DNA of 60,476 nt from a marine group bacterium Sva0996 bin134 (GCA_002239105.1 MPNQ01000018.1:1-60476), one strand, 5' to 3'; counted from the first letter of the stretch, positions 46,026 to 55,265 are shown. Program-made: numbers and translations. The notes: a model not told the origin generated them from the sequence alone.

Positions 46026-47147
46026 AATGCTATTACCGCATTTATAGATGCCTCTCAAGTATACGGTTCAGACGAAACTCGGGCCCTAGCGCTTCGTACC
46101 AACGACGAAACTGGAAGGCTGAAGACTTCGCACGAAGGGCGATTCTTGCCCTACAACGAGGACGGGCTCGACAACGAAGGGGGCAGCGAACTGACGACCT
46201 TGTTCCTGGCCGGCGATCTGCGGGTCAACGAGCAGATCGGACTCACATCGATGCACACCCTGTTCGTGCGAGAGCACAATCGTTTGGCAGACATCATCGC
46301 CAGCCAAGACCCGTCTCTGGGCGGCGATGAGATCTACCACCTGGCCCGCAAGATCGTTGGTGCTCAGATACAGGCCATCACCTTCAACGAGTTTCTGCCG
46401 CTGCTGTTGGGCCCCGACGCCATTGCCCCCTACTCCGGCTACGACGCAACCGTTGACCCGACTATCGCCAGCGAGTTCTCGGCTACGGCCTATCGGGTGG
46501 GCCACACCCTGCTCTCCCCCAACCTTCATCTGCTCAACGCTGATGGAGAGTCGGAGCATGTCAACTTGGCCCGAGCGTTCTTTACCCCCTCGACAGTGGA
46601 GGACCGGGGCATCACCGTGATCCTGCGCGGTTTCGCCTCCCAACTGGCCCAAGAAATCGACTCCAAGGTCATCGACGAAGTCCGCAACATGCTCCTCAGG
46701 GGGCCCAATGGACCCATCTTCGACCTGGCCGCCCTCAACATCCAGCGGGGCCGCGACCACGGCGTGGGCGACTTCAACGCTGTGCGCAGCGCCTACGGAT
46801 TGGACCCGCTGGAGACGTTTGCCGACATCTCCACGGACCCCAGCGTTCAGCAGGCGATGATGCTGGCCTACGGAGAAGTCGAGAAAATTGACCTATGGTC
46901 GGGCGGCCTGGCCGAAGACCATGCGCCGGGAGCGATGGTCGGTGAGACCCTCCAAACCATCATCTCCGATCAGTTCAGCCGGCTGCGCGACGGGGACCGC
47001 TTCTGGTTCCAAAACGACCCCTACTTCCTGGCCAATCCTGAAGTTCTCGACCAGGTTGGCCGCATAACCCTCGCCAGCATCTTCCGCTGCAACACCGCCA
47101 TGGACGACGAGATCCAAGACAACGTCTTCATCGTGAAGGAAAACTGA
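46023..47147 (+). CDS. C-terminal (proximal-heme) half of the split heme peroxidase
   Basis: A 374-residue open frame equivalent to the heavy-chain part of mammalian peroxidases. It begins NAITAFIDASQVYGSDE and includes LTSMHTLFVREHNRLA, KIVGAQIQAITFNEFLPLLL, proximal H161 in YRVGHTLL, catalytic R67 and E70 in GDLRVNEQ, and LNIQRGRDHGVGDF. It lacks a signal peptide and the distal histidine, which is in the upstream fragment, so alone it could not be a normal enzyme. The first ~25 codons use AT-rich codons (ATT, TTT, ATA, GTA) unlike the remainder, suggesting a recombined patch. Confidence 0.7.
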   Translation: MNAITAFIDASQVYGSDETRALALRTNDETGRLKTSHEGRFLPYNEDGLDNEGGSELTTLFLAGDLRVNEQIGLTSMHTLFVREHNRLADIIASQDPSLGGDEIYHLARKIVGAQIQAITFNEFLPLLLGPDAIAPYSGYDATVDPTIASEFSATAYRVGHTLLSPNLHLLNADGESEHVNLARAFFTPSTVEDRGITVILRGFASQLAQEIDSKVIDEVRNMLLRGPNGPIFDLAALNIQRGRDHGVGDFNAVRSAYGLDPLETFADISTDPSVQQAMMLAYGEVEKIDLWSGGLAEDHAPGAMVGETLQTIISDQFSRLRDGDRFWFQNDPYFLANPEVLDQVGRITLASIFRCNTAMDDEIQDNVFIVKEN

Positions 47148-47163
47148 CCGAGGCGCCCCCTGT

Positions 47164-49686
47164 TCAGTCGCTGAGATTGACCTCGGCGGCATCGACGAGG
47201 TCGGCGCTGGAGCGGGCGGTCCAGATGGAGTAGGGACCGGGGTCGACGTACCAGCCGGCGTCGGTGCGCTTCTGCGATTCGCCGGCGGGAACCGGGTTGC
47301 CTATTTCGAGTCCGGGCGGGGACTGGTCGCCGGTGTCGTAGTAGGCGAAGGCCCGGCGGTTGAGCACGATGCGGGCGGTGGTGGCCTCGCCGGGGGCCAG
47401 GTGGACCTTGGCAAAGCCCTTGAGCTCTCGAACCGGGCGGTGCAGCAACGACGGGGGCGGCTCCACGTAAACCTGCACCACGTCGCTTCCCGGGCGGTCG
47501 CTGGTGTTGACCACATCCACCTCCACCACCACCGGGTCGGCCATCTCGGTGTCGCCCCCGCCCGACACCCGGGGCTGCGACCACTCGAATGACGCGTACG
47601 ACAAGCCGTGGCCCAAGGGAGCCGCCGGCTCGATGGCCCGGGCGTCGAACCAGCGGTGGCCGATGTAGAGGCCCTCGCCGTAGCGAACCACGCCGTTCTC
47701 GCCCGGATAATTCAAATACGCCGGACTGTGCTCATAGCGGGCCGGCACGGTCATCGTCATCCGCCCGCCGGGGTCGGCTTGGCCGAACAGCACATCGGCC
47801 ACTGCGTAGCCCATCTCCTGGCCGCCGAACCCGGCCACCAGCACCCCGGCCACCTCGTCGGCCCAATCGAGGTTGCACGCCCCGCCGGTGTTCACCACCA
47901 CCACGGTGTTGGGGTTGGCGGCGGCCACTCGGCGGATCAGCTCGGGCTGGTCGCCGGGCAGGTCGAAGGAGTCGCGATCGCGCCCCTCGGTCTCCCAGTC
48001 GGCGTTGGTGCCCACCACCACCACGGCCACGTCGGCCGCGGCCGCAACTTCGGCTGCCTCGGCGAGCAGATCCCGCTCCACCTGCGATTTCAGACCCACC
48101 CGAACCCCGCACAACATGAAGCTGTCCTTGCTGGAGTACTCGATGACGATGGGCGTCTCGCGGCCCTCGGTTAGCTGCACCGGCGCCGAGATCAACACTG
48201 AGCCCATCCCGAAGAAGTCGTCGCCCCGTTCGTAGTCGCCCTCGGTGGCGTCCAGCGCTACCTCGCCGTCGAGCTGAATCCGGCAGCGTCCAAGCTGCAC
48301 CAGCCCCAGGGTGTGCTCGCCGGTTCTCTCGGCCACCAGCACGCCCGAAGCCCGCACCGAGAAGGCCTCGGGGTTGACCCCCGGTCCCGGCTCGCCAAAG
48401 AACACCATCTCGGCCGACGCCGACTCTCGGGTGTGCACCACCGGACCCGACCAGTCGTGGCCGTTGAAGTACTCCAACTGGAGCTTGCCCCGAAGCATCG
48501 GGGCAGCGAGCGCCACCAGCGAGCGTTCGATGTCGCAACCCTGCGCATAGCGAACATCAAGGTGGCTGCGCTCGTCGGCCAGCGCATCCATGAGGCTCAC
48601 GTTGCGATACGCCTGCACGGTGGCCGATCCCCCGCCCATGATCTGGGCCTTGCGGGCGTTCGGGCCGATCACCGCCAACGTTCCCGACATGGCCGGTTCC
48701 AACGGGAGCACCCCGTTGTTGGCCACCAGCACCGTCCCCGCCGCGGCCGTCTCCCGCAGCAGCGCTCGATCCTCGGGACGGTCGAGCTCGTGCTCTTGGC
48801 CAGGCACACAGCCGTCGGATCCGTGCAGAGCCCCGGTGCGCTCCAGCAGGCGCAGCACGTCGCCGGCGATTCGGTCGAGATGGCCCTCATCCATCTCCCC
48901 CGCCGCCAGCGCCTCGCCAATCGGTCCGCGGTTGTACCACTGGCCTGGTCCCGGCATCTCCAGGCTCAAGCCGGCTCGGGCCGACGCCGCGGTGGACCGG
49001 GCCGCGAACCAGTCGGAGACCACGAACCCGTCAAAGCCCCACTCTTGGCGCAGCACCTGGGTGAGCAGCCATTCATTCTCGGAGCAGAAGGTGCCGTTGA
49101 GCCGGTTATAGGCGCTCATGATCCCCCAGGTGCCGCCTTCGAGCACCGCGTACTCGAAAGGCACCAGATACACCTCCCGCAGCGTGCGCTCGTCCACTTG
49201 GGAGTCGATGGAGTTGCGCTCGAACTCGGAGTCGTTGGCCACGAAGTGCTTGGGGGTGGTGGCCACGCCTCGGGACTGCACACCCCGCACGAACGCGGCG
49301 GCCACCTGACCCGACAGAATCGGATCCTCGCTGTAGCACTCGAAGTTGCGCCCGCCCAGCGGGTTGCGGTGCAGGTTGATGGTGGGGGCCAGCAGCACCC
49401 GACAACCCTTGGCCCGGGCCTCTTCGCCCAGCACCCCGCCCAGCCGCTCGACCAGCTCAGGATCCCACGTCGCCCCCAGCACCGCCCCGGCCGGAATGCA
49501 GGCCGTGGCCGTACCGGTGCCCAGCAGCCCGCCGCCCCGGGCGCCGTTGGGGCCATCGGTCACCCCAATGGCGGGAATACCGGCCTCCGGAAAGCTCTTA
49601 GTGGTCCATATCGCCTCTCCGGCCACGAGATCGGCCTTCTCCTCGGTGCTCAGTGCAGCCAACCGCGTCTCAATCGAATCCGACAT
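47164..49686 (-). CDS. Glycoside hydrolase family 3 beta-glucosidase-like enzyme
   Basis: An 840-residue GH3 enzyme. The catalytic nucleophile Asp is in GFVVSDWFA; substrate-site residues are in VTDGPNGAR, GRNFECYSEDP and TPKHFVANDSE. An insert typical of a PA14 domain (LQLEYFNGHDWSGP, GEHTLGLVQLGRCRI) lies between the (alpha/beta)6 sandwich parts, as in barley-type and Kluyveromyces-type beta-glucosidases. The C-terminal fibronectin-III-like domain ends near RIVLNRRAFAYYD. No signal peptide is seen, so it probably works in the cytoplasm on imported glucosides. It is 39 bases downstream of an MFS exporter gene on the same strand. Confidence 0.93.
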   Translation of the reverse strand: MSDSIETRLAALSTEEKADLVAGEAIWTTKSFPEAGIPAIGVTDGPNGARGGGLLGTGTATACIPAGAVLGATWDPELVERLGGVLGEEARAKGCRVLLAPTINLHRNPLGGRNFECYSEDPILSGQVAAAFVRGVQSRGVATTPKHFVANDSEFERNSIDSQVDERTLREVYLVPFEYAVLEGGTWGIMSAYNRLNGTFCSENEWLLTQVLRQEWGFDGFVVSDWFAARSTAASARAGLSLEMPGPGQWYNRGPIGEALAAGEMDEGHLDRIAGDVLRLLERTGALHGSDGCVPGQEHELDRPEDRALLRETAAAGTVLVANNGVLPLEPAMSGTLAVIGPNARKAQIMGGGSATVQAYRNVSLMDALADERSHLDVRYAQGCDIERSLVALAAPMLRGKLQLEYFNGHDWSGPVVHTRESASAEMVFFGEPGPGVNPEAFSVRASGVLVAERTGEHTLGLVQLGRCRIQLDGEVALDATEGDYERGDDFFGMGSVLISAPVQLTEGRETPIVIEYSSKDSFMLCGVRVGLKSQVERDLLAEAAEVAAAADVAVVVVGTNADWETEGRDRDSFDLPGDQPELIRRVAAANPNTVVVVNTGGACNLDWADEVAGVLVAGFGGQEMGYAVADVLFGQADPGGRMTMTVPARYEHSPAYLNYPGENGVVRYGEGLYIGHRWFDARAIEPAAPLGHGLSYASFEWSQPRVSGGGDTEMADPVVVEVDVVNTSDRPGSDVVQVYVEPPPSLLHRPVRELKGFAKVHLAPGEATTARIVLNRRAFAYYDTGDQSPPGLEIGNPVPAGESQKRTDAGWYVDPGPYSIWTARSSADLVDAAEVNLSD

Positions 49687-49725
49687 TCGCTTAGCGTCTC
49701 ACACCGGATCGCCCGGCCATCAGTC

Positions 49726-51114
49726 CTACCGGGCGCGGCGGCTGGCGGTCCCGGAGGGGAATGTCGCCATGATCAGCGCTGCTGAGGCGGCAAACGCGAC
49801 GATGACCCAAACCCAGGCCCGCTGGAATCCACCCAGCAGGTCGCCGCTCGGCGCGGAGTTGAACAGCGCGACCACCACGGCGATGCCCAGAGCGAAGCAC
49901 ACCTGCTGAACGGTGCGGGTGGTGGCGTTGGCGATGGCAAAGTGCGACGGCGGAATGTCGCACATGGCCGCGCTGACAAACGTGGCGATGGACAGCCCCA
50001 CACCGATTCCCAAAACAATGTTGGCGGGCAGGAACACCGCGAAGTAGGCCGACGACTCTCCCGCCATCAATAACAGCCACACATAGGACAGGCCGCAAAG
50101 CACCACCCCCACCGTCAGCAGCCACCGGTGCCCCCAACGGTCGGCTTGCCGCCCAGCAGGGATTGACAGCGCTGATGCCATGATCGGCCCCGGCGTCAAC
50201 CCGAGTCCGGCCTCCAGAACCGAGAGCCCCCACAGGTCTTGCAGCAGCAACGAGCTCATCAGGAAACCGGGGACGAACCCCAGCGCGTACAAGCCGAAAG
50301 ATGCGGTTGACGACGAGAACGACCGATAGTTGAACAGGGTCAGGTCGAGCAGCGGATTGGGGTGGGACCGCGACCGCAAGATGACGAAGGGCAGCAGAAC
50401 CACGCCCACCACCGCGAAGACGATGATGCGTTCATCGCTGTAGCCCCACCCCTCGCCTTGGACGATGGCCACCATGACCAGCGCCAGGGCCAGCGTGCCC
50501 ATCGGCACACCCACCACGTCGAGGCGGCCTCCGGCGTCTTCATCGCGTGACTCCCGCACCAGCCGGGCAGAAGCCAAGAACACCAGCGCGGCGATGGGCA
50601 GGTTCACGTAGAAGATCCACCGCCAGCCCAAGCCGTTGATCAACAGCGCACCGATAGACGGGCCGAATGCCGCCCCCAGCGCTCCCATCGCCCCCCACAT
50701 GCCGATGGCCGCCGACCGGCGAGACACCGGGAACTCGGGCAGCACCATGGCGAGCGACGACGGCATGATCAGCGACCCGCCCATCGCCTGCACCACCCGG
50801 GCGGCGATCAGCACCTCAACCTGGGGCGCCACCCCGCAGAACAGCGACCCGACGGCGAAGATGGCCAGCCCCAGGTTGAACATCCGCCGCCGGCCCTTCC
50901 GGTCGGCCAGCCGTCCGGACAGCAACAGAAACGACCCCACCGTGATCGAGTAGCCGCTCACAATCCACGACAGTGCGGCGCTGGACGCCCCCAGGGATTG
51001 CTGGATAGACGGGAAGGCCACATTGACGACGGAGACGTCCACCACCACCATGAACGCCGCCGCAGTGGCCGCCCCCAAGGCCAGCCAGGAGCGGCGCTCT
51101 ACTGGCTCAACCAC
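49726..51114 (-). CDS. MFS transporter, DHA2 (EmrB/QacA-like) family
   Basis: A 462-residue multi-helix permease driven by proton antiport. Helix 1 has the DHA2 motif VVVDVSVVNVAFPSI; the loop 2-3 motif is GRLADRKGRRRMF; motif C-like GALGAAFGPSIGALL is in helix 5. About 13-14 helices can be counted. Upstream of the GH3 gene on the same strand, it may export a product or aglycone, or act as a drug pump. Substrate unknown. Confidence 0.9.
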   Translation of the reverse strand: MVEPVERRSWLALGAATAAAFMVVVDVSVVNVAFPSIQQSLGASSAALSWIVSGYSITVGSFLLLSGRLADRKGRRRMFNLGLAIFAVGSLFCGVAPQVEVLIAARVVQAMGGSLIMPSSLAMVLPEFPVSRRSAAIGMWGAMGALGAAFGPSIGALLINGLGWRWIFYVNLPIAALVFLASARLVRESRDEDAGGRLDVVGVPMGTLALALVMVAIVQGEGWGYSDERIIVFAVVGVVLLPFVILRSRSHPNPLLDLTLFNYRSFSSSTASFGLYALGFVPGFLMSSLLLQDLWGLSVLEAGLGLTPGPIMASALSIPAGRQADRWGHRWLLTVGVVLCGLSYVWLLLMAGESSAYFAVFLPANIVLGIGVGLSIATFVSAAMCDIPPSHFAIANATTRTVQQVCFALGIAVVVALFNSAPSGDLLGGFQRAWVWVIVAFAASAALIMATFPSGTASRRAR

Positions 51115-51247
51115 TGGCCGTCTTCCATCGAGGTCACACTAGAGGGCTAGAAGGTCTTGCCACGTCACTGGTCTTGTGGACGACACCGATGGTTTGAGGA
51201 TTTTCCGCTTCACTATGCTGGGTTCACCGCAAATCCAGGGGGACGAG

Positions 51248-52945
51248 ATGGCGACGTACGACACGATCATTGCTGGCGGCATGGTTATCGACGGGACCCG
51301 GGCCCAGCGGCTCCGAGCCGATGTGTGAATCAAAGACGGCAAGATCGCCAAGATCGGGCGGCTGCGGGCCGCCGACACCGACGAGGTGCTGGACGCCGAC
51401 GGGATGATCGTGGCCCCCGGCCACATCGACCTCCACACCCACTACGACGCCCAACTCTTCTGGGATCCGTACTGCACGCTGTCGGGCTGGCACGGCGTGA
51501 CCTCGGTGGTCATCGGCAACTGCGGCTTCGGGTTCGCCCCGGTGGCCCCCGATGACCGGGAGCGGGCCATGCTCACCATGACCCGCACCGAGGCCATCCC
51601 GTTCGACGCCATGGCCTCGGGCATGCCCTGGGACTGGGTGACCTACCCCGAGTTCTTGGACGCCGTGGACCGCGCGCCCAAGGCGGTCAACATGCGGTCG
51701 TTCTTCCCCCTGAACCCAGCCCTCAACTGGGTGCTGGGCTACGAGCGGGCCAAGGCCGGCGAGATGCCCACCGATGAGGAGCACGCCCAACTGCGGGCCC
51801 TGCTGCACGAGGCCATGGACGCCGGCGCCGGCGGCTGGTCGGTGCAGCGGCTGCGAGATTCCAACGTGCAGCGCGACCACGACGGCAACCCCATGAACAC
51901 CGACGTGATGTCCAACGAGACCCTGTTTGAGCTGGCCGAAGTGCTAGCCGAGCGCAACCACGGGTTCATCCAGGCCACCTTCGCCCCCGATCCTGCCGAT
52001 GAGACCCGCACCGAGCATCGACGCACCTACGAGCGCTTGGCCGACATCAGTGGCCGTCCGGTGCTGTTCAACGTGATCACCCCCAACGCCCAGCGGCCCG
52101 AGCAGCACCTGAAGCAGATCGAATGGGTGGAGGATTGCCGCCTCCGAGGCCTGCCGATCTACGGCCAGGCTGTGACCACCGACGTGGGGCTGGCCTTCAC
52201 CTTCGAGGAGTGGAACCTGTGGGACGACATGGATGCCTGGCGGGAGGCCACGCTGGGCACCGTTGAGGAGCGATTGGCCAAGCTGGGCGACCCGGCCCGC
52301 CGACCAGCGCTGCGGGACTCTGAATCGCTGGCGGTCACCTGCCCGATCGCCGACATCGTGCTCTTGGAGACGGCCAGCCCGCAATACCAGCGCTACGCCG
52401 AGACTCGAGTGGGCGACATCGCCGCCGACCTGGGGGTGCACCCGGTGGACGCCATGCTTGACGTGGCGGTGGCCGACAACTTGGCCGCCACGTTCTACGC
52501 CTCGGGCTCGTTCAACAACCCCGACCATCTGGTGGACCTGCTCAATTACCAGTGGGCATTGCCGGGCGTGTCCGACGGCGGAGCCCACACCCGCTTCCTC
52601 ACCGCAGGCCGGTGGCCCACCGAGCTGCTCATCAACGGGGTGCGCGACCGCAACATCATCTCGCTGGAGGACGCCCATTGGCGTATGGCCGGGCTCCCCG
52701 CCCAGTGCGCCGGCTTCACCGACCGGGGGACGCTTGCGCCGGGCAAGGCGGCCGATGTGATCGTCTATGACCTAGACAGCCTGGCCATCGGCGCAAGCGA
52801 GAAGGTCCACGACATGCCCGCCGGCGAGTGGCGCCGAGTCCAGCGGGCCTCCGGCTACCACTATGTGCTGGTCAACGGCGAGGTAACCATCCAAGAGGAC
52901 AAAGAAACCGGCACCTCCCCCGGCCGCCTATTGCGCGATCAGTAG
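51248..52945 (+). pseudogene. N-acyl-D-amino-acid deacylase family amidohydrolase with in-frame TGA at codon 27
   Basis: A family start is clear at ATG 51248 (GGGGGACGAG upstream): TYDTIIAGGMVIDGTRAQ, then ADV-stop-IKDGKIAKIG. The TGA at 51326-51328 sits where relatives have Gly (GGA to TGA is one change), and the frame stays open and family-like to 52945. The body has the metal-binding GHIDLHTHYDAQLFWDP, HGVTSVVIGNCGFGFAP and SDGGAHTRF. Initiation downstream, for example GTG 51386, would keep the HxH site but lose the first strands of the composite beta domain. It may be a fresh nonsense mutation or a suppressed stop; selenocysteine is unlikely because the expected residue is Gly. Confidence 0.78.
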
Positions 52946-53008
52946 TTGATTGAAACTTACTGACAGTAGTTGAAACGCCAGTTTCCCCGGTAGGGTTCAG
53001 ACACGCTG

Positions 53009-53067
53009 CGGGTCCCCGCCCGGCGTACGGGCCCAAATGCTCTGACCACCGCCGGATCGGGGACCCG
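53009..53067. terminator. Long two-part hairpin between convergent genes
   Basis: CGGGTCCCCG (53009-53018) pairs with CGGGGACCCG (53058-53067), and CCGGCG (53020-53025) with CGCCGG (53050-53055). Together they form a 16-bp stem with a small bulge and a 24-base loop. It lies between the stops of the convergent amidohydrolase and rsfS genes and is symmetric, so it could terminate both. There is no T-run on either side, so factor-independent termination is not certain. Confidence 0.5.
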
Positions 53068-53089
53068 TGGCCACTGTATCGGGCTGTGT

Positions 53090-53470
53090 CTACGACGGCA
53101 ACGGATTAGCGGCCAGGGTCGGGCAGTCTTTCCAGAGCTGGTCTAAGGAGTAGTAGTCGCGTGCTGAGGCGGTGAAGATGTGGACCACGAAGTCGCCGTA
53201 GTCCATCAGCACCCACTCATAGTCGGAGAGGCCCTCGATGCAGATGGGCTTGGGACCGCCGCAGTCGTCCACCGCTTCTTCAATGCGATCGGCCAGGGCC
53301 CGCACTGCCCGAGTGTTGGCGCCGCTGGTGATCACAAAGTGATCGGTGATAACTAGCACATCGCCCACGTCGATGATGATGGTGTCGGCTCCGGGGCCCT
53401 CTTCTGCCGCGGTCGCTGCGGCATTTACCCAATCCCATACGACCGTTGTGTCAGCGGTGCCGACGCTCAT
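53090..53470 (-). CDS. rsfS: Ribosomal silencing factor RsfS
   Basis: A 126-residue Iojap/RsfS protein that binds L14 and blocks subunit joining in starvation. Recognisable by DTIIIDVGDVLVITDHFVI, RALADRIEEAV, EGLSDYEWVLMDYGDFVVHIF and ARDYYSLDQLWKD. Downstream of the LytR_C gene and nadD on the same strand, the usual actinobacterial order. Confidence 0.94.
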   Translation of the reverse strand: MSVGTADTTVVWDWVNAAATAAEEGPGADTIIIDVGDVLVITDHFVITSGANTRAVRALADRIEEAVDDCGGPKPICIEGLSDYEWVLMDYGDFVVHIFTASARDYYSLDQLWKDCPTLAANPLPS

Positions 53471-53542
53471 GTGGCGATCACGTCGTTGCCCGCAAGTTCA
53501 TAGGGCGGGTATTGCACTCATGCGGCCATCACTATGTCAACT

Positions 53543-54700
53543 CTAACCATCTCCCGCCATCAGGTGGGAGAAATCCGCACCGAACGTCACCGTGATGTCG
53601 ACGGAGGAATCGGCCAGCTCTTCGGCGAATACCGATCCCGTGCCGATGGCGTCTCGAAGGATCTCAGCGTGGGAGGCGAATCCGGTGTCGTGGTAGGCGA
53701 TCCTGGTGGTCTCCCAGCCGAATTCTGCGGCATTGCCGATGCGGGTGATCTGGGCGCCGGCCCGGCTGAGTGCTCTAGCCGCGGTCGTGGTGAGGTCGAG
53801 GTCTCCGACGCCGTTCAGCAGCCGGACTCGGGGCAGGTTCCCGCTCGCCGCGGAGATGGGGAAGGGGATGACCTCGTTCACCAGATGAGTGTTGTGATCG
53901 GGATTCACGACCACCTCCCCGCTGTCTGTGACCCTTCCGCCAACAGTGCCAATAAGAAACTGCCCCGCAACCAGACTTGGCACGAATCGTCCCAATCCCC
54001 GGTCAGTCTCGCCGGGAATCACATCCGGTTCGGTCGATTCCGCTACTTGGCGCAGCCAGGCCCCCCAAAACGACACGTGGCGGGACAAGCCGACAAGCGG
54101 AGACTCGCCCGGGCTGCGCCCGGCCAGGTAGGGACCAACTTCGGCCGCACCCAAGAGAACCCCGGTCTCGAACAGGTTCTCCCCGTCTGGGCCAACCAGT
54201 GGAACCGGGCTGATAAAGGCAACTGGCTCCACCGCTGACACCAAAGCCGCCCAGCCGCCATCGTCCACCACCTGCGTCTCGCCGGGGTGGACACCCAACA
54301 ATTCGGCCACCGAGTCGGCCACCCCAGTGCTGCCCGACTGGGCCCAACGGTCGCTGAGCAGGCCACCGGAAGTACTCGTCTCCGATGCCATGATCAAGAT
54401 GGCCCCTTCCACACCTTCATCGGTCAGCGCCAAGAGCGTGACCCCGTGGAGGCGGTCGCCGTTGGCGTGAATCAAAAGCAGCGTGGGCGTCGGTTCCACG
54501 AATGCCTCGTATCCGGGCGCTGAGGGATCGACCTGGGCGCTCACATCGGTACCGTCGCTGCTGCCGGAGATGGCCGACCATCCGAACCACACCAACAGCG
54601 GCACGGCTACGGCCATCGCCAGCAAAGCCAGCGGCCATCCCCAGCGCCACCAGCGGGACTTGGGCGCGGCGACGTCAGCGCTGGGCGCAGAATCACCCAT
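53543..54700 (-). CDS. Membrane protein with LytR_C domain and LCP-like region
   Basis: A 385-residue protein: cytoplasmic N-terminus, one transmembrane helix (GWPLALLAMAVAVPLLVWFG, about 22-41), an extracytoplasmic region of ~220 residues that resembles a degenerate LytR-CpsA-Psr domain, and a C-terminal LytR_C domain (PRVRLLNGVGDLDLTTTAARAL, then RIGNAAEFGWETTRI). I do not see the Arg/Asp set of active LCP enzymes. ATG 54700 is used and overlaps the nadD stop by eight bases; the longer open frame is antisense or overlaps nadD. Possible role in cell-wall glycopolymer attachment or scaffolding. Confidence 0.78.
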   Translation of the reverse strand: MGDSAPSADVAAPKSRWWRWGWPLALLAMAVAVPLLVWFGWSAISGSSDGTDVSAQVDPSAPGYEAFVEPTPTLLLIHANGDRLHGVTLLALTDEGVEGAILIMASETSTSGGLLSDRWAQSGSTGVADSVAELLGVHPGETQVVDDGGWAALVSAVEPVAFISPVPLVGPDGENLFETGVLLGAAEVGPYLAGRSPGESPLVGLSRHVSFWGAWLRQVAESTEPDVIPGETDRGLGRFVPSLVAGQFLIGTVGGRVTDSGEVVVNPDHNTHLVNEVIPFPISAASGNLPRVRLLNGVGDLDLTTTAARALSRAGAQITRIGNAAEFGWETTRIAYHDTGFASHAEILRDAIGTGSVFAEELADSSVDITVTFGADFSHLMAGDG

Positions 54701-55265
54701 ACAGGCCCTTTTGGCGGCAGTAGGCCAGCGCGGCCGCCGGCACCAGGCCATCAAGGGGCCGGCCGGCGTCAGCCCATTCCCGCACCTGAGTGCTGGAAAG
54801 GTCGAGCAGCGGGCAATCCACCACCCGGTGGGCCACCGGCGGTCGCTGTCCCACGGCACCGGGCCGGTCGACCACCACCACTTCGGCCAACTCGGCCACT
54901 TCCTCGTAGCGGTGCCAGGTGTCGAGGCCGCCGGCGGCATCGCTGCCCAAAATCAGAAACAGCGAGCCATCGGAGTCGCCGGCCCGGTACGACTCCAACG
55001 TGTCCACGGTGTAGGTAAGGCCGCCACGGTCGACCTCAGCCGACGAGGCCACCACCCCGTCGATCCCGTCAACAGCGGCTTCCACCATGGCCAGACGATC
55101 CTGGGCGGGACTGAGCTGGGGCCTGTCCAGCTTCTGCCACGGTTCGTTGGCCACCACCAGCTCGACCCTGTCGAGCTCCAGGGCATCCCGCACCCACACC
55201 GCCGCCGCGAGGTGGCCGACGTGGACGGGGTCGAACGTGCCCCCGAAGATCCCGATGCGACTCAC
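54693..55265 (-). CDS. nadD: Nicotinate-nucleotide adenylyltransferase
   Basis: A 190-residue nucleotidyltransferase forming deamido-NAD. IGIFGGTFDPVHVGH holds the ATP-binding GxFxPxHxGH, and LSSTQVREWADAG is the C-terminal ISSTxVR-type motif. GTG 55265 is the start that begins with the first strand. It heads nadD-LytR_C-rsfS. Confidence 0.93.
   Translation of the reverse strand: MSRIGIFGGTFDPVHVGHLAAAVWVRDALELDRVELVVANEPWQKLDRPQLSPAQDRLAMVEAAVDGIDGVVASSAEVDRGGLTYTVDTLESYRAGDSDGSLFLILGSDAAGGLDTWHRYEEVAELAEVVVVDRPGAVGQRPPVAHRVVDCPLLDLSSTQVREWADAGRPLDGLVPAAALAYCRQKGLYG

Larger units (their letters stand above)
45007..47147 (+). pseudogene. Secreted animal-type heme peroxidase, interrupted by a stop codon and a 23-nt insertion
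   Basis: One ancestral gene read in three pieces. It begins at ATG 45007 (GGAGG upstream) with a signal peptide ending near ASAQDG, then two copies of a DGR...LQQ...WGER domain. The frame continues through an in-frame TAA at 45391-45393 into RRFFPTDTEPGNWL, an acidic Thr/Pro linker and the distal half of an animal heme peroxidase (WGQFIDHDITL: Gln, Asp and His at 45844-45858). At 46006-46028 a 23-nt insertion shifts the frame between the Asn and Ala codons of the conserved QINAIT. The rest (46023-47147) carries the Arg and Glu of GDLRVNEQ, the proximal His of YRVGHTLL (46503-46505) and LNIQRGRDHG. All catalytic residues I can place are conserved, so the damage is recent or the pieces are still used. 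Confidence 0.8.

Noticed and set aside
51326..51328. TGA as a selenocysteine codon in the amidohydrolase
   Set aside because: The aligned residue in relatives is Gly, not Cys; the family does not use selenocysteine, and I see no SECIS-like stem immediately after the codon.
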